This document shows positions 10,921 through 21,147 of a stretch of DNA of 64,000 nucleotides, piece after piece. This DNA comes from Cocos nucifera (Eukaryota; Streptophyta; Magnoliopsida; Arecales; Arecaceae): the NCBI GenBank assembly GCA_006176705.1, contig QRFJ01000085.1, forward strand, positions 1,635,523-1,699,522. Direction: 5' to 3'. The position numbers and the translations under genes are program-made. The notes beneath the pieces are model-generated. The model was not told where the DNA came from. It ran no database searches and saw nothing but the letters and a program-made list of their open reading frames with translations. How positions within the stretch are numbered: position 1 is the stretch's first letter; every line of letters starts with the position of its first letter.

Positions 10921-11740
10921 GAACCTGGGGAAGAGTTGTTCTTGTATTTAGCTGTCTCCTCGGTGGCCCTGGCGGCGGTTCTCGTTAGGGAAGAAGCAAA
11001 AACACAACGCCCGATCTATTACGTGAGCCGAGTCCTAAGGGACGCGGAGACCAGATACTCCCGGATAGAAAAATTATCTTACTATCTCGTAATTGCCGTC
11101 AGGAGGCTCCGACCTTACTTTCAGGAGCACACCATAACGGTCCTCACGGACCAACCAATAAAAGCAGTTCTCCACCGAGCAGACGCTTTCGGAAGAATCG
11201 CAAAATGGGCAATGGAGCTCACGGAGTTCGACATCAACTATCAGCCCAGGCCATCAATCAAAGCCCAGGTACTGGCGGATTTTGTATTAGAATGCACTAT
11301 TCCGGACGAAGCCGAACTTGAATCAAGCAAGACAAATACAGAGGCGAGATCGAGCCTTGACGAAGTCGAACCATCACAGCCGAACTTCCCAAAGGAAAGG
11401 GCCGACCTCTCTGAAGGCTTCTGGATTCTACACGTGGATGGTTCTTCCAACTCCATTGGAGCTGGTGCAGGGCTAGTCTTGGTCAGCCCCGAGGGAGTTG
11501 TCGCCGAGTTCGCGCTGCGCTTCGAGTTTTTCGCTACCAACAACGAAGCCGAATACGAAGCACTGATTGCGGGATTAAGAATAGCAAAGGAGCTAAAAGT
11601 AGATCGGCTTCGAGTCTACAGTGATTCCCGATTAGTGGTCGGTCAGGTTGACGGCAACTTTGAAGCAAGAGAAGAGAGCATGGCGAGATACCTCGGGAAA
11701 GTGAAGAGTTTAACCCCGGCCTTTGATAATTTTCGTCATT
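10921..11740 (+). pseudogene. Gypsy F dual RNase H region
   Basis: The frame 10654-11907 first carries the RNase H that follows all Gypsy RTs (LFLYLAVSSVALAAVLVREE, RPIYYVSRVL, VLTDQPIKAVL; about 10930-11290). After an acidic spacer it carries a second RNase H-like domain (about 11418-11720) with ILHVDGSSNSIGAGAGLVL, FFATNNEAEYEALIAGL and RVYSDSRLVVGQ, including the D, E and D of the RNase H fold. A second RNase H is the recognised hallmark of the Tat clade. A frameshift near 11730 separates it from the integrase frame. Confidence 0.85.
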
Positions 11741-13130
11741 CAACATATCCCAAGGACAGAAAATGCGAGAGCCGATTTTCTCTCCAAACTGGCCACTTCG
11801 GCTCCAGCCGAACTACCCAAAGAAGTGTTTCAGGAAACTCTGAAGTACCCAACCACGGAAGAACCTCAGGATGTCCTACAGACGGAATTCGAGCCCAGCT
11901 GGATTGACCCACTGGTCACCTACCTTAAAGAGGGGGTTCTTCCTCATGACCGAAAAGAAGCTCGAAAACTCAAAAATCAGGCCTCCCGTTACGTCTTATA
12001 CGAAGGCCAGTTGTACAAAAGGTCGTACTCCCTTCCATTGTTGAGATGCCTTCGACCTTCAGAAGCTAATATTGCACTATGGGATGTGCACGAAGGACTT
12101 TGCGGAAGCCATTTAGGAGCAAGGTCTTTGTCGCTAAAGCTACTTCGGCAAGGGTATTATTGGCCGACCTTATTTCGCGATTCTGTGGAATACGTAAAGA
12201 GGTGCGACCGCTGCCAGAAAAATGCAAGTGTGCAGAGACGGCCGGCATCCGAACTCACTCCGCTTAATTCACCCTGGCCGTTTGCGCAATGGGGAATGGA
12301 CATACTCGGCCCCTTTCCGACAGCGTCGGGACAGCGGAAGTTCCTCTTGGTCGCGATTGACTACTTTACCAAGTGGGTCGAAGCTGAACCACTCGCGAAA
12401 ATTACCGAGGCCAAAGTACAGGACTTTGTTTGGAAGTCACTAGTTTGTCGGTTCGGCCTGCCCCGAACCCTTATAACCGACAATGGGCGACAATTCGTCG
12501 GGGCTAGGTTCGCAGAGTTTTGTGAAGGATTAAACATCTCCCAGCGCTTCACTTCTGTGGCTCATCCGCAGACCAATGGGGAAGCTGAGATAACCAACCG
12601 GACCTTGCTACAGGAAAATCAAAACGAGGCTAGATAAGGCAAAAGGGGCCTGGGTAGACGAACTCTACCATGTCCTCTGGGCGTACCGAACTACTCAGAG
12701 GGTGCCGACTGGAGAAACACCCTTCGCTTTGGCCTTCGGTACTGAGGCAGTCATCCCGGTTGAACTTAAGCTCCCTTCCGCACGAGTTGTGGGCTTCAAT
12801 GAACAGCACAACCCCCAAAACCTCAGAGTCAACCTCGACCTTCTGGAAGAAAAGAGGGAGGAAGCTCGCATCCGGATGTCAGCCTATAAACAGAAGGTGG
12901 CTCGGTACTACAACTCCAGGGTTAAAAATAAGACGTTCAGAGTAGGGGACTTAGTGCTCCGACGAGCCGCTATCACTCAGCCTCAGAGTCAAGGAAAGCT
13001 CGCTCCAAATTGGGAAGGTCCGTACAAGGTAACGGAAGTCATCTGACCCGGAACCTATCGCTTGAAGGAACTCGGAGGGATAATGCTTCCTCGGCCATGG
13101 AACTCAGAAAATCTGAGAATGTATCATCAA
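11723..13130 (+). pseudogene. Gypsy F integrase (frameshifted)
   Basis: Open at 11723-12637 with a zinc-binding part (H..H in WDVHEGLCGSHLG, CDRCQKN) near 12080-12220 and a DDE core: WGMDILGPF (first Asp), LITDNGRQFVG (second Asp) and HPQTNGEAE (Glu). A frameshift near 12620 leads to 12702-13046, with PFALAFGTEAVIPVE and the C-terminal GDLVLRR and GPYKV segments. A TGA at 13042-13044 interrupts the last part, which otherwise continues to about 13130. No chromodomain was recognised. Confidence 0.88.
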
Positions 13131-13205
13131 TGAATTTCTTTGTTCTGCGTTTTTGATTTTTGGCATAAGAATCGTGGGATGGCAAGAGAAAAATGAGTAA
13201 AAATA

Positions 13206-13822
13206 GCCCGTTAGGAACAGGAGGAAGACCTCGTCCTAACGCGAGCAAAGTCGAAGACCTCGTTCACCTTAGACGAGATGGGGGGAGAAGCTCGGACGAC
13301 GGTCCGTATGTGCCCCCACAGCCCGTTAGGAACAGGAGGAAGACCTCGTCCTAACGCGAGCAAAGTCGAAGACCTCGTTCACCTTAGACGAGATGGGGGG
13401 AGAAGCTCGGACGACGGTCCGCATGTGCCCCCACAGCCCGTTAGGAACAGGAGGAAGACCTCGTCCTAACGCGAGCAAAGTCGAAGACCTCGTTCACCTT
13501 AGACGAGATGGGGGGAGAAGCTCGGACGACGGTCCGTATGTGCCCCCACAGCCCGTTAGGAACAGGAGGAAGACCTCGTCCTAACGCGAGCAAAGTCGAA
13601 GACCTCGTTCACCTTAGACGAGATGGGGGGAGAAGCTCGGACGACGGTCCGTATGTGCCCCCACAGCCCGTTAGGAACAGGAGGAAGACCTCGTCCTAAC
13701 GCGAGCAAAGTCGAAGACCTCGTTCACCTTAGACGAGATGGGGGGAGAAGCTCGGACGACGGTCCGCATGTGCCCCCACAGCACGTTAGGAACAGGAGGA
13801 AGACCTCGTCCTAACGCGAGCA
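13206..13822 (+). repeat. Tandem array of a 115-bp unit (5 full copies plus partial)
   Basis: Copies start at 13206, 13321, 13436, 13551 and 13666, with a partial sixth at 13781-13822. Each begins GCCCGTTAGGAACAGGAGG and ends with TGCCCCCACA. Copies are nearly identical, differing mainly at a CGTATG/CGCATG site. The unit is GC-rich and not divisible by three, so the open frames seen across it are by-products of the repetition. It lies between the integrase and the polypurine tract of Gypsy F. Confidence 0.97.
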
Positions 13823-14139
13823 CTTACATCAACCTCAGCCAAAGGAGATGAGATATCCTCCGAGCAATCTTATCAACTTCGGCCAAATAAGATCCCCTCA
13901 AGCGATTAGGCTGACCTCGGATGAAGAGCGCCGACTTCGACCTCGGACGAGAGATAGGAATTTTTGATCGAATCAACCTCGGCTGGAGAGCCTCAACTTT
14001 CAGTATCAACTTTAGCCAGAAATGAAATCTCCCCTGAACTTCGACATGGACCAATACGAAGCCCGAAAGAAAAACTTTGGCAGTCGCCTTATCCGCACTC
14101 CCTTCCTTCAAATTTCGAACTCGGGAGTGGGGGGGCTAG
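13823..14139 (+). other. Gypsy F 3' untranslated region with polypurine tract
   Basis: Contains diverged short repeats around CAACCTCGGC and CGACCTCGGA. It ends with a polypurine tract, GGGAGTGGGGGGG at 14123-14135, directly before the 3' LTR; this is where plus-strand DNA synthesis starts. Confidence 0.8.
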
Positions 14140-15034
14140 TGTTGGGGATAAATCCCGCTCCTGCCAAAGTCAAGTTCAATCCCAGCCTGATGTGGTCAAT
14201 GCGGAAGAACTTCAGTGGACACGTCCTAGCTGAACTACTACATCCGACCGAGCTTCTCAGCGGCTGAGCCTCAGCCGAAGTCTTTCAACCAGCCGAACTA
14301 TCAAGCGGCCGAACTACTTATTGCCCGAGCCCCTTTGGACTCCGAGCGACCGGGCTTCGACCGAGACCCCGACGGTCGAGCTTGTTTCAACCCTCTTAGC
14401 GGCCGAGCTCTCCGAACTTCTGTCCAACGGCCGAACTCCCCAACGCCCAAGCTCCGGACCGAACTCCTTCGGACTCCCAGCGACCGGGCTTCAGCCAGAC
14501 CCTTGCGGGAGCCGAACTTTCCCAAAACCTCCTCTCGGGCCGAGTTTCTACGGAAGCCGGACTCCCTATAGACTTCTTCAATGGACGAGCTTCTCAATGA
14601 CCGAACTCTTTATGATGGATTCCTGCAGGCAATCTCGCCACGGTTACACAACAGTAATAACGATCGGCATTTATCAGGAATAACGATCGGCATTTATCAG
14701 TAATAACGATCGACAATAACGATCGACATTTATCAGGAATAACGATCGACATTTATCAGCAATAACGACTGATAATAACGACTGACAGGACGGTTACAAT
14801 AAGCTCCCTCTATAAAAAGGACCCTCCGGATACCTCTACGACAGGTTCTGAAAATTCTTTTCTTCTCCTCCATATTCTGTCGAGCATTCCATTCCTATTG
14901 ACAGGAACTAACTTGAGCGTCAGAGGGTCTTCCGGAGCCACCCCCATCGATTTCGAGCGAGACTTTATTTTGCAGGTCCCCGACGGCAGTCTCTTCGGCC
15001 TCAACTCCGGCGACGATAAGTTTCTACGTCAACA
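14140..15034 (+). repeat. 3' LTR of Gypsy F (895 bp)
   Basis: Matches the 5' LTR end to end. It is 36 bp longer because its AATAACGATCG tract (14656-14789) holds four full 23-bp units and extra 13-bp partial units. Followed at 15035-15039 by the target duplication GCAGC. Confidence 0.93.
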
Positions 15035-15039
15035 GCAGC

Positions 15040-16020
15040 TTTATTATCTTACTTTTGCATGTTGATGATATGCTGATAACCAAATCGAACATGCGAGAGA
15101 TTGAAGGATAGAAAAGAAACCTGTCAAGAGAGTTTGCAATAAAGGATATGGGCACAATAAAACAAATTCTTGGGTTAAAATTTGAAAGAGACAGAGTGGC
15201 AAGCACATTGAAGTTGACCTAAGGTAGCTATATCGAAAAGATATTCGACATGTTTAACACGACAGATGCTAAGCCTATGAAGATACCTTTGGTCAATCAT
15301 TTCAAGCTTTCAAAGGAACAGTCATACAAGGACGATAATGAGCTGAAGAGAATGGCAAGAATTTTTTATACTTTAGTGGTTGGCAGCTTGATGTATGCAA
15401 TGATTTGCATGAGATCCAACATTGCACATGCAGTGGGAGTTATGAGCAGGTACATGGCTAATCTAAGCAAGTAACATTGAAAAGCTATCAAGTGGATCCT
15501 CAAATATTTGAAAGGTATCAAGAAAGTTGGCTTATACTACAGGAGGGGCAGTCAAATACTATAGGAATTTATGAATGCAGACTTAGGTAGTGATGGCAAC
15601 ACCAGAAGGAGCATGACTGGATATATTTTTACCATTGGCGGGACAATAGTGAGTTGGGTTTCATGGCTATAGAAGATCATAGTTCTTTCTACCACTGAGG
15701 TAAAGTATGTCGCAATCACAGAAGTCAGCAAGGAGATGATTTGGTTGCAGAATCTACGAAAATGACTAGAGAGAGAGTAGAGTTATAGTGTACTATTTAG
15801 TGACAGTCAAAGTGCCATTCATCTTACGAAGAATCTCATATTCCATGCACGAACGAAGTACATATAGCTGAGATATCACTTCATCAGATTATTGTTTGAA
15901 GATGGATGCTTATCATTGGAAAAGATTCATGGCTCAAAGAATTTAGTCGATATGTTCATCAAAGTAGTCACTACAGAGAAATTGGGACTGTGTATGGCCT
16001 CAATTGACCTCCAAAATTAG
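15040..16020 (+). pseudogene. Copia E pol, second part (C-terminal RT and RNase H)
   Basis: Resumes the reverse transcriptase immediately after Gypsy F. The catalytic HVDDML motif is at about 15060-15075, followed by IKQILGLKFERDR and, in the frame 15250-15474, the VGSLMYAMICMRSNIAHAVG segment typical of the Copia RT-RNase H connection. From 15480 to 16020 decayed RNase H follows (for example YVAITEVSKEM-like sequence near 15705 and a KYI.LRYHFIR-like segment near 15860). Stops and frameshifts throughout. Confidence 0.8.
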
Positions 16021-16124
16021 TTGAAAGGAGATGTCGCATAGAATATTAACTTATATTATAGAAGTTTATTTTTTTATTTCAGGTGGATGCACGTTTGCAT
16101 GTCTTAGTATTCAAGTAGGAGAGT

Positions 16125-17023
16125 TGTTAGATAGTGGAGCCTAATCCACCTAATTAACGAGATAAAATCAAGATCCAAAACTTAGGGAGGAAGCCCATGT
16201 GAAGAAGGCCCGTAGAAGGAGCCTGCAACAGGCCATGGCCTGGCTCAGGAGGAGGCCGGCCTACAGTTGGGCCCAGCCTAGCACACGGCCAAGCAGACCG
16301 ACACAGACGTGCGCAACCTGCAACATCCGATTGGCCCAGGCAACCACGCAGCCTATTAGGTGAGCGCACTCGCGGTCCACATGCGTGTGGCCTAGACCAC
16401 GTGATGTGCTATGGTCCACTGTCATGTGTCATGGCCACGCGATCCATACGATGGGCATAGACCCTTAGGGGGTCTATGGTTAATCCCACGTAGCTCACAG
16501 GGGTTATGTCATCATTTTAGGTGGCATGGCATATGGCAGTTCAGTCGGGATCATCATAGGCCTAGTCTATAGGCGGTGCATGGGCGCAAGGAGTGCAATC
16601 CGACAGTGAGGAGCGAGCAGCGGCTTGATCAAGCTATTTTCTGATTTGATTGGATGGTTAAGAATAAATCAGAATTACGATTAGAGTCTAGAATTCATTC
16701 TGGACTCAAATTTGATCGAATTTGAGGCTTTTAAAAAGATCTAGGGGCACTTGTGGCTTTGTAGAACATAGAGAACGCCTTGAGAATAGCTGAGAGCTTT
16801 TTTCAAGAAAGAAAAAAAGGAGAGAGAAAGAGAGAAAAAGATAGAAGGCTTGGGTCTTTTTTTTTTTGTAAGCAATCCAAGGGTGTTACCAAGTGAGGTA
16901 TCTTTAAAGGAGTTTTCTTCTTTCTGTTTGGGGCTCTTCTTGCATTCAGAAATGAGAAAAAAAGAGAAATTTTTCTTTGTTCTCATCTCTTATAAATTTT
17001 TTTCTGTTCAGTCGATTCTAACA
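16125..17023 (+). repeat. 3' LTR of Copia E
   Basis: Begins TGTTAGATAGTGGAGCC after a purine-rich tract (AAGTAGGAGAG, 16113-16123) and ends CGATTCTAACA. It aligns with 3121-4023 along its whole length, with many substitutions. Confidence 0.85.
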
Positions 17024-20000
17024 CCACTTACTTTCTAATCTTCATGGATGATGAGGTCCATGCTTGACTCTCGCTATCTGTTGCTTTGATGGTGACAAGC
17101 TTTTGGTCCAAATTATCCTTGTTTAGCATCTACTAGCAAAATATTTAACAGAATATTTGTTAAAGATGCTTCCCTTTTGTGTAATTTATTTTAACTTAAT
17201 TATAATGATAGATAACCCATGAACCCTTTTGCTTATCTAGACAAATAATAAGTAAGCCATGGATATCTAAAACTTCCAGGAATGTTCTTGATAATAAAAT
17301 ATAAACCAGTCCAAAGTTATTATAGCTTTTCCTGCGCGCTAGGCTCCTATTAATCTCTTGTTTAGTCTCCAGTAATGTCACGCAATCAAGAGAGTAGATA
17401 AGGAGATATCTATAGTACTACTAGCTTTATTAGCACATTGACCTGACCTAAAGTAGATTCTGGATAACCGGATAAGATATAACAGATGGATGATGAAAGG
17501 GAAGATCTGGGAGTAGTACACTTATTGCGGACCATCTTGTCCTCTTGTATGTACAATCTAAATCATGCCATGCAGATAAAGGCTTGATGCATATAAATGA
17601 ACAGTTGCTAAATTTCTCTTTTATCTCCTAGAATTCAACATCAACACCCTTATACCATGTCCATTACTAAAAAGTTGGTTCTTGGAATTAATCGAGCCCT
17701 CCGTTGGTTATTGTTTTTGTGATGCCTCTAGTCATCTTTAGCAAATTAATTTCTTTGCCAAAATACAACTAGAATTTAGATTAGTTCGTCGGCACAAACA
17801 CTACGTAGGACCTCATACAATTATTGGGCAAAATCGAAACACTTTGGAAGAAAATATGGTCCAACTTATATCATTTGTACTGGCATTAGCCTTATCCCGT
17901 CTACCGGCGATGACTAATCAAAATGCAAACGTCAAAGTTAGACCAATATAAAACCAAACTCACTTTGACATCAACCTTGTGATTGCTGCTCATTTTCTGG
18001 ATTAACAACTTCAAACGGAAGTCTGGCTATAAACGTAGGACATTGGTTGATGGATATGAAATAGCTCAGTTTGAGATCATGCAAGTTTGAAGCAATCATA
18101 GATACAAGCGATGCAAAATGTCGTTTACAGGAGATAGAAAGCTGAAGCAAAACCTATCATTATCTGTCAACCTAGCTAGGAAGAAATATTTTTTTTGATC
18201 GGAATAAAAATCTCCACATGTAAGAATGTTAAGCTTTTACGACAACTTTTTTTTAAATTTTTTTTTTTAAAACAATTTAAACAAATGACAGGTTCCACTT
18301 TCTACATAAAAAATAGATTCCACTACAACATCATAGCTCAATCATTATGTATTGCCAATTTCTTGCACGAATTGAACTAGGCTTGTCTTGCGCACTTCTT
18401 TACCTATTGGTTTCCACCAAATTTAACATACTAACTTTGACTCACTTAAGACAACCATTGCTGTGCAATTAGTCATGATTTGAAATGGTTCATAACTTAG
18501 CTTAAAAATATGAAGATATCATATGATCAAATTCAGGTTAAATTTTCTGACCAACCAATCCCAAGATGATAATTACGTAATCAAACTTAGCCTAGATCGA
18601 GTAAGCTTAGTTGGGTCAAATATTGCTAATCCTTGGCCGGCAAATTTCTTATATACAGAAGATTGCCCTTCTTGGGCTAACAGGTACAACTCCCATCATC
18701 ATTTATCTTATCTCTTACAGCCACCAGCTCAAAGCAACAGGGTTCCACTTGGTTACTACTGCATACTGGGTCCTTTTACTCATTTGGCCCATCAGGATAA
18801 ATTTGGTAATATTACCAGTTTTATTTGTGCAACTGTTCGAATGATAAGGACAGTGATCCAAAAGTTCTAGCAAAAAAATGTAGCTACTTGAAGTATTTGA
18901 ATTTGGTTAAAATATTTATGATATTATAACTTTTAAATTTGATGTGAGCTAAACTTTAGAGAAAAATAATTGAGTTGCTAATGTGCTTGCCTATATTACC
19001 CATGAAAATAATATGTTGTTTATTAAACCACAAGGAGAGCTAGAGTCACTATCATAACTTAGTAAGTTCGGTTACGGCAATATCCCACGTAAGTAGCACT
19101 CAAGCTAAGTGGAAAATAAGATAACACATATGCAATTAAAAAATCTAAAATTAGAGTTAGATGCTGAAAAATATTGTCGGATGTTGTTGCCAAAGTTTGA
19201 ACTTTGATCCTCTCTCAAGTGGAGAGAGGAATATGGCCTAACCAAATTAAAATAAATTGGTAGATAACTAATTTAATATTATAAAATATTATTTTTTAAA
19301 AACATTGTGCATGCAAGTCAAAAAAATTTTATGGTCATCAATGAATTTTTTTTTAAAAAAATTTAAATTCATAATCAACATTAAAGATAGAATATCCCAG
19401 ACTAAAATTTATCACAAAAAAATAACAACCGAATCATCATATAAGTAAAAAAAGGGTGTTCTTCGATGCATTGATTAATAATTTCCGTAAAGCCACCATA
19501 TGATTTTTTAAAAGTTTCCTCCCCCATTTTCTCAATTTACTAAAAGTTAGAAGGATTTTCTATTTAAATACATCAATTATGGCTTTATGTTTCACGCTGC
19601 CACCTAAGCCCACACAAACTCGAGGAGCCATGATGAACTATTATTCAAATGTTTAATAGCTTGAATCACTCGTATTTATGTGTTCATGAGTCAACATCAG
19701 GAATTCTAAAATCTTAACATTTTAATAAAGTACAATAATTTGGGAGATGATCATAATTTACTCCGCACTGCATATCTAAATATACTTTTTACAATAACAT
19801 TTATAATAAAGAACGATCCGTGAAAAAGTAGAATGATAAAAAAGAGATATCACAAGTCCATCTCCTTCCTTCATATTTTATTACTCTAGTATCTCAACAA
19901 GAATTTTAAAAGAAGGGGTTCAAAGCAATGCGTATTTTGGTAACCTTTGCCAATTTCTTAAAAAATAAAAAATAAATAAAAAAAGAAAATAAGAAGAGCA

Positions 20001-20880
20001 CTTTCTTCCGGTTACACCCTTCGTTTAGCACAAGGTGATCCAAAGCAGGCAAAATATATATATATATATATATATTCTAGACATAAAAATCTTAGAGTTT
20101 TTATTTTTTTCATAATATTTTTGTTGGGTCTTCAACCCTTCTTTAACTACTCAGTCTTTTATCTTCTTTTCCATTTAGATAGGTTGAGCAGTGCCAATAA
20201 AGGGATACAAAGATGATAGAGCGTATAGATTCTAATTACAAGCAAAAATAATTAGAAGTTTTATAAGAGTTTAGATCAAAAAAATGAGAAAAAAATTGAT
20301 ATAAAGATTAAGATAGGATAGAAAAAGTTAAACAAAAATAGAAAAATAAAGCTTAAATTATATAAATAATAATAATAAACTTAAAAAAAAAAGCTCAAAT
20401 GAAGAGAGAAAAATTTATCCAAAAGAATAAAATTATCAACTAAAAAAAAAAAGATGATGGACGAGAAATGCTTCAATTATAAATATAAGATAATAAAAAT
20501 AATATAAATCAAAAGAAAATTAAAAGATATAGATATTATTATTGGACATTTGATATATAAATAATTCATTAAAAAGTCCAACTCGATCAATATACAACAA
20601 AAATAAACTTAAATTATAAATCTTAACTCAATTAAAGAAAGCCAGATTGATTAAATTAAAGATAGGACAGAGTGATGAACTTAATTTATGGATTGAATGG
20701 ACTCACAAACCATAAAAAGGCCAAATAATGGAGTTGGATAACTAGGTATGTCGGACATTGCAGTCGTGAGGAACATGGGAGAATCCCAATGCTCAGAGGT
20801 TGCACAGGCGGTAGCGTGTAGCCTGGGGAAGGGTGCTGGTAACCAAAAAAAAAAAAAACAGAACACCACCTTTTAATTGC
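17024..20880. other. Intergenic region, no recognised gene
   Basis: AT-rich DNA between Copia E and the AFB gene. Open frames here (for example 18523-18870) have no recognisable domain, and homopolymer runs are common. A (TA)n microsatellite occupies about 20053-20075. I saw no transposon termini or RNA gene. Confidence 0.6.
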
Positions 20881-21147
20881 CCATGGGAGCAGCGACCTCC
20901 TCTCGTCTCCATTTCTTTCACTATCCCACCGCTTCTCATTCCCTGTCTCCTCTCGTCTCTTTTCGCTCTTTATATTTCTTTTACTTCCAGATCTCAAACA
21001 TATAATTTAACCTCTAATTCGCCATGAGTATGACTCCACTGTCACCGTCTAAAACTAAAACCATTACGTTCTCCTCCTCCTCCTCGTCGTAATACTAAAC
21101 GTAGTAATAATTCTTCTCCTCGTTTCTCCTCCTCTTCTCTGTGGTTG
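20881..21147 (+). promoter_or_regulatory. Putative promoter and 5' leader of the AFB gene
   Basis: A pyrimidine-rich CT tract (20890-20965 and 21066-21140) leads to the start codon, as in many plant 5' leaders. A possible TATA box, TATATTT, is at 20971-20977, about 170 bp before the ATG. TGTCTC at 20944-20949 equals the canonical auxin-response core, but a single six-base match can be chance. The transcription start is unknown. Confidence 0.4.

Larger units (their letters stand above)
6522..15034 (+). mobile_element. Gypsy retrotransposon F (Tat-like), complete, nested in Copia E
   Basis: Bounded by LTRs 6522-7380 and 14140-15034, both beginning TGTTGGGGATAAATCC and ending GTCAACA, and flanked by a perfect 5-bp target duplication GCAGC (6517-6521 and 15035-15039). 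The order gag, protease, RT, RNase H, second RNase H, integrase marks a Gypsy element; the second RNase H-like domain points to the Tat lineage. Length is 8513 bp. Several frameshifts split gag-pol, so it is not autonomous as read here. Confidence 0.93.
3121..17023 (+). mobile_element. Copia retrotransposon E, split by a nested Gypsy element
   Basis: Two LTRs of about 900 bp (3121-4023 and 16125-17023) bracket a decayed Copia gag-pol in plus orientation. The order gag, integrase, reverse transcriptase, RNase H is diagnostic of Copia. The RT is interrupted at 6521/15035 by Gypsy F; without F the element is about 5.4 kb, a normal Copia length. The LTRs look only about 85% identical over their first 110 bases by eye, so E is much older than F. 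Flanks are TCACC on the left and CCACT on the right, so no clear 5-bp target duplication survives. Confidence 0.88.

Noticed and set aside
13206..13822. Repeat array considered as a CRISPR-like or protein-repeat feature
   Set aside because: Copies are directly adjacent with no unique spacers, lie in a retrotransposon, and the unit length is not a multiple of three, so the open frames are by-products.
3116..17028. Target-site duplication for Copia E
   Set aside because: Left TCACC and right CCACT do not match at the LTR ends defined by both copies, so none is claimed.
18523..18870. 115-codon open frame in the intergenic region
   Set aside because: No recognisable domain, no conserved-looking composition and an overlapping frame of similar length.
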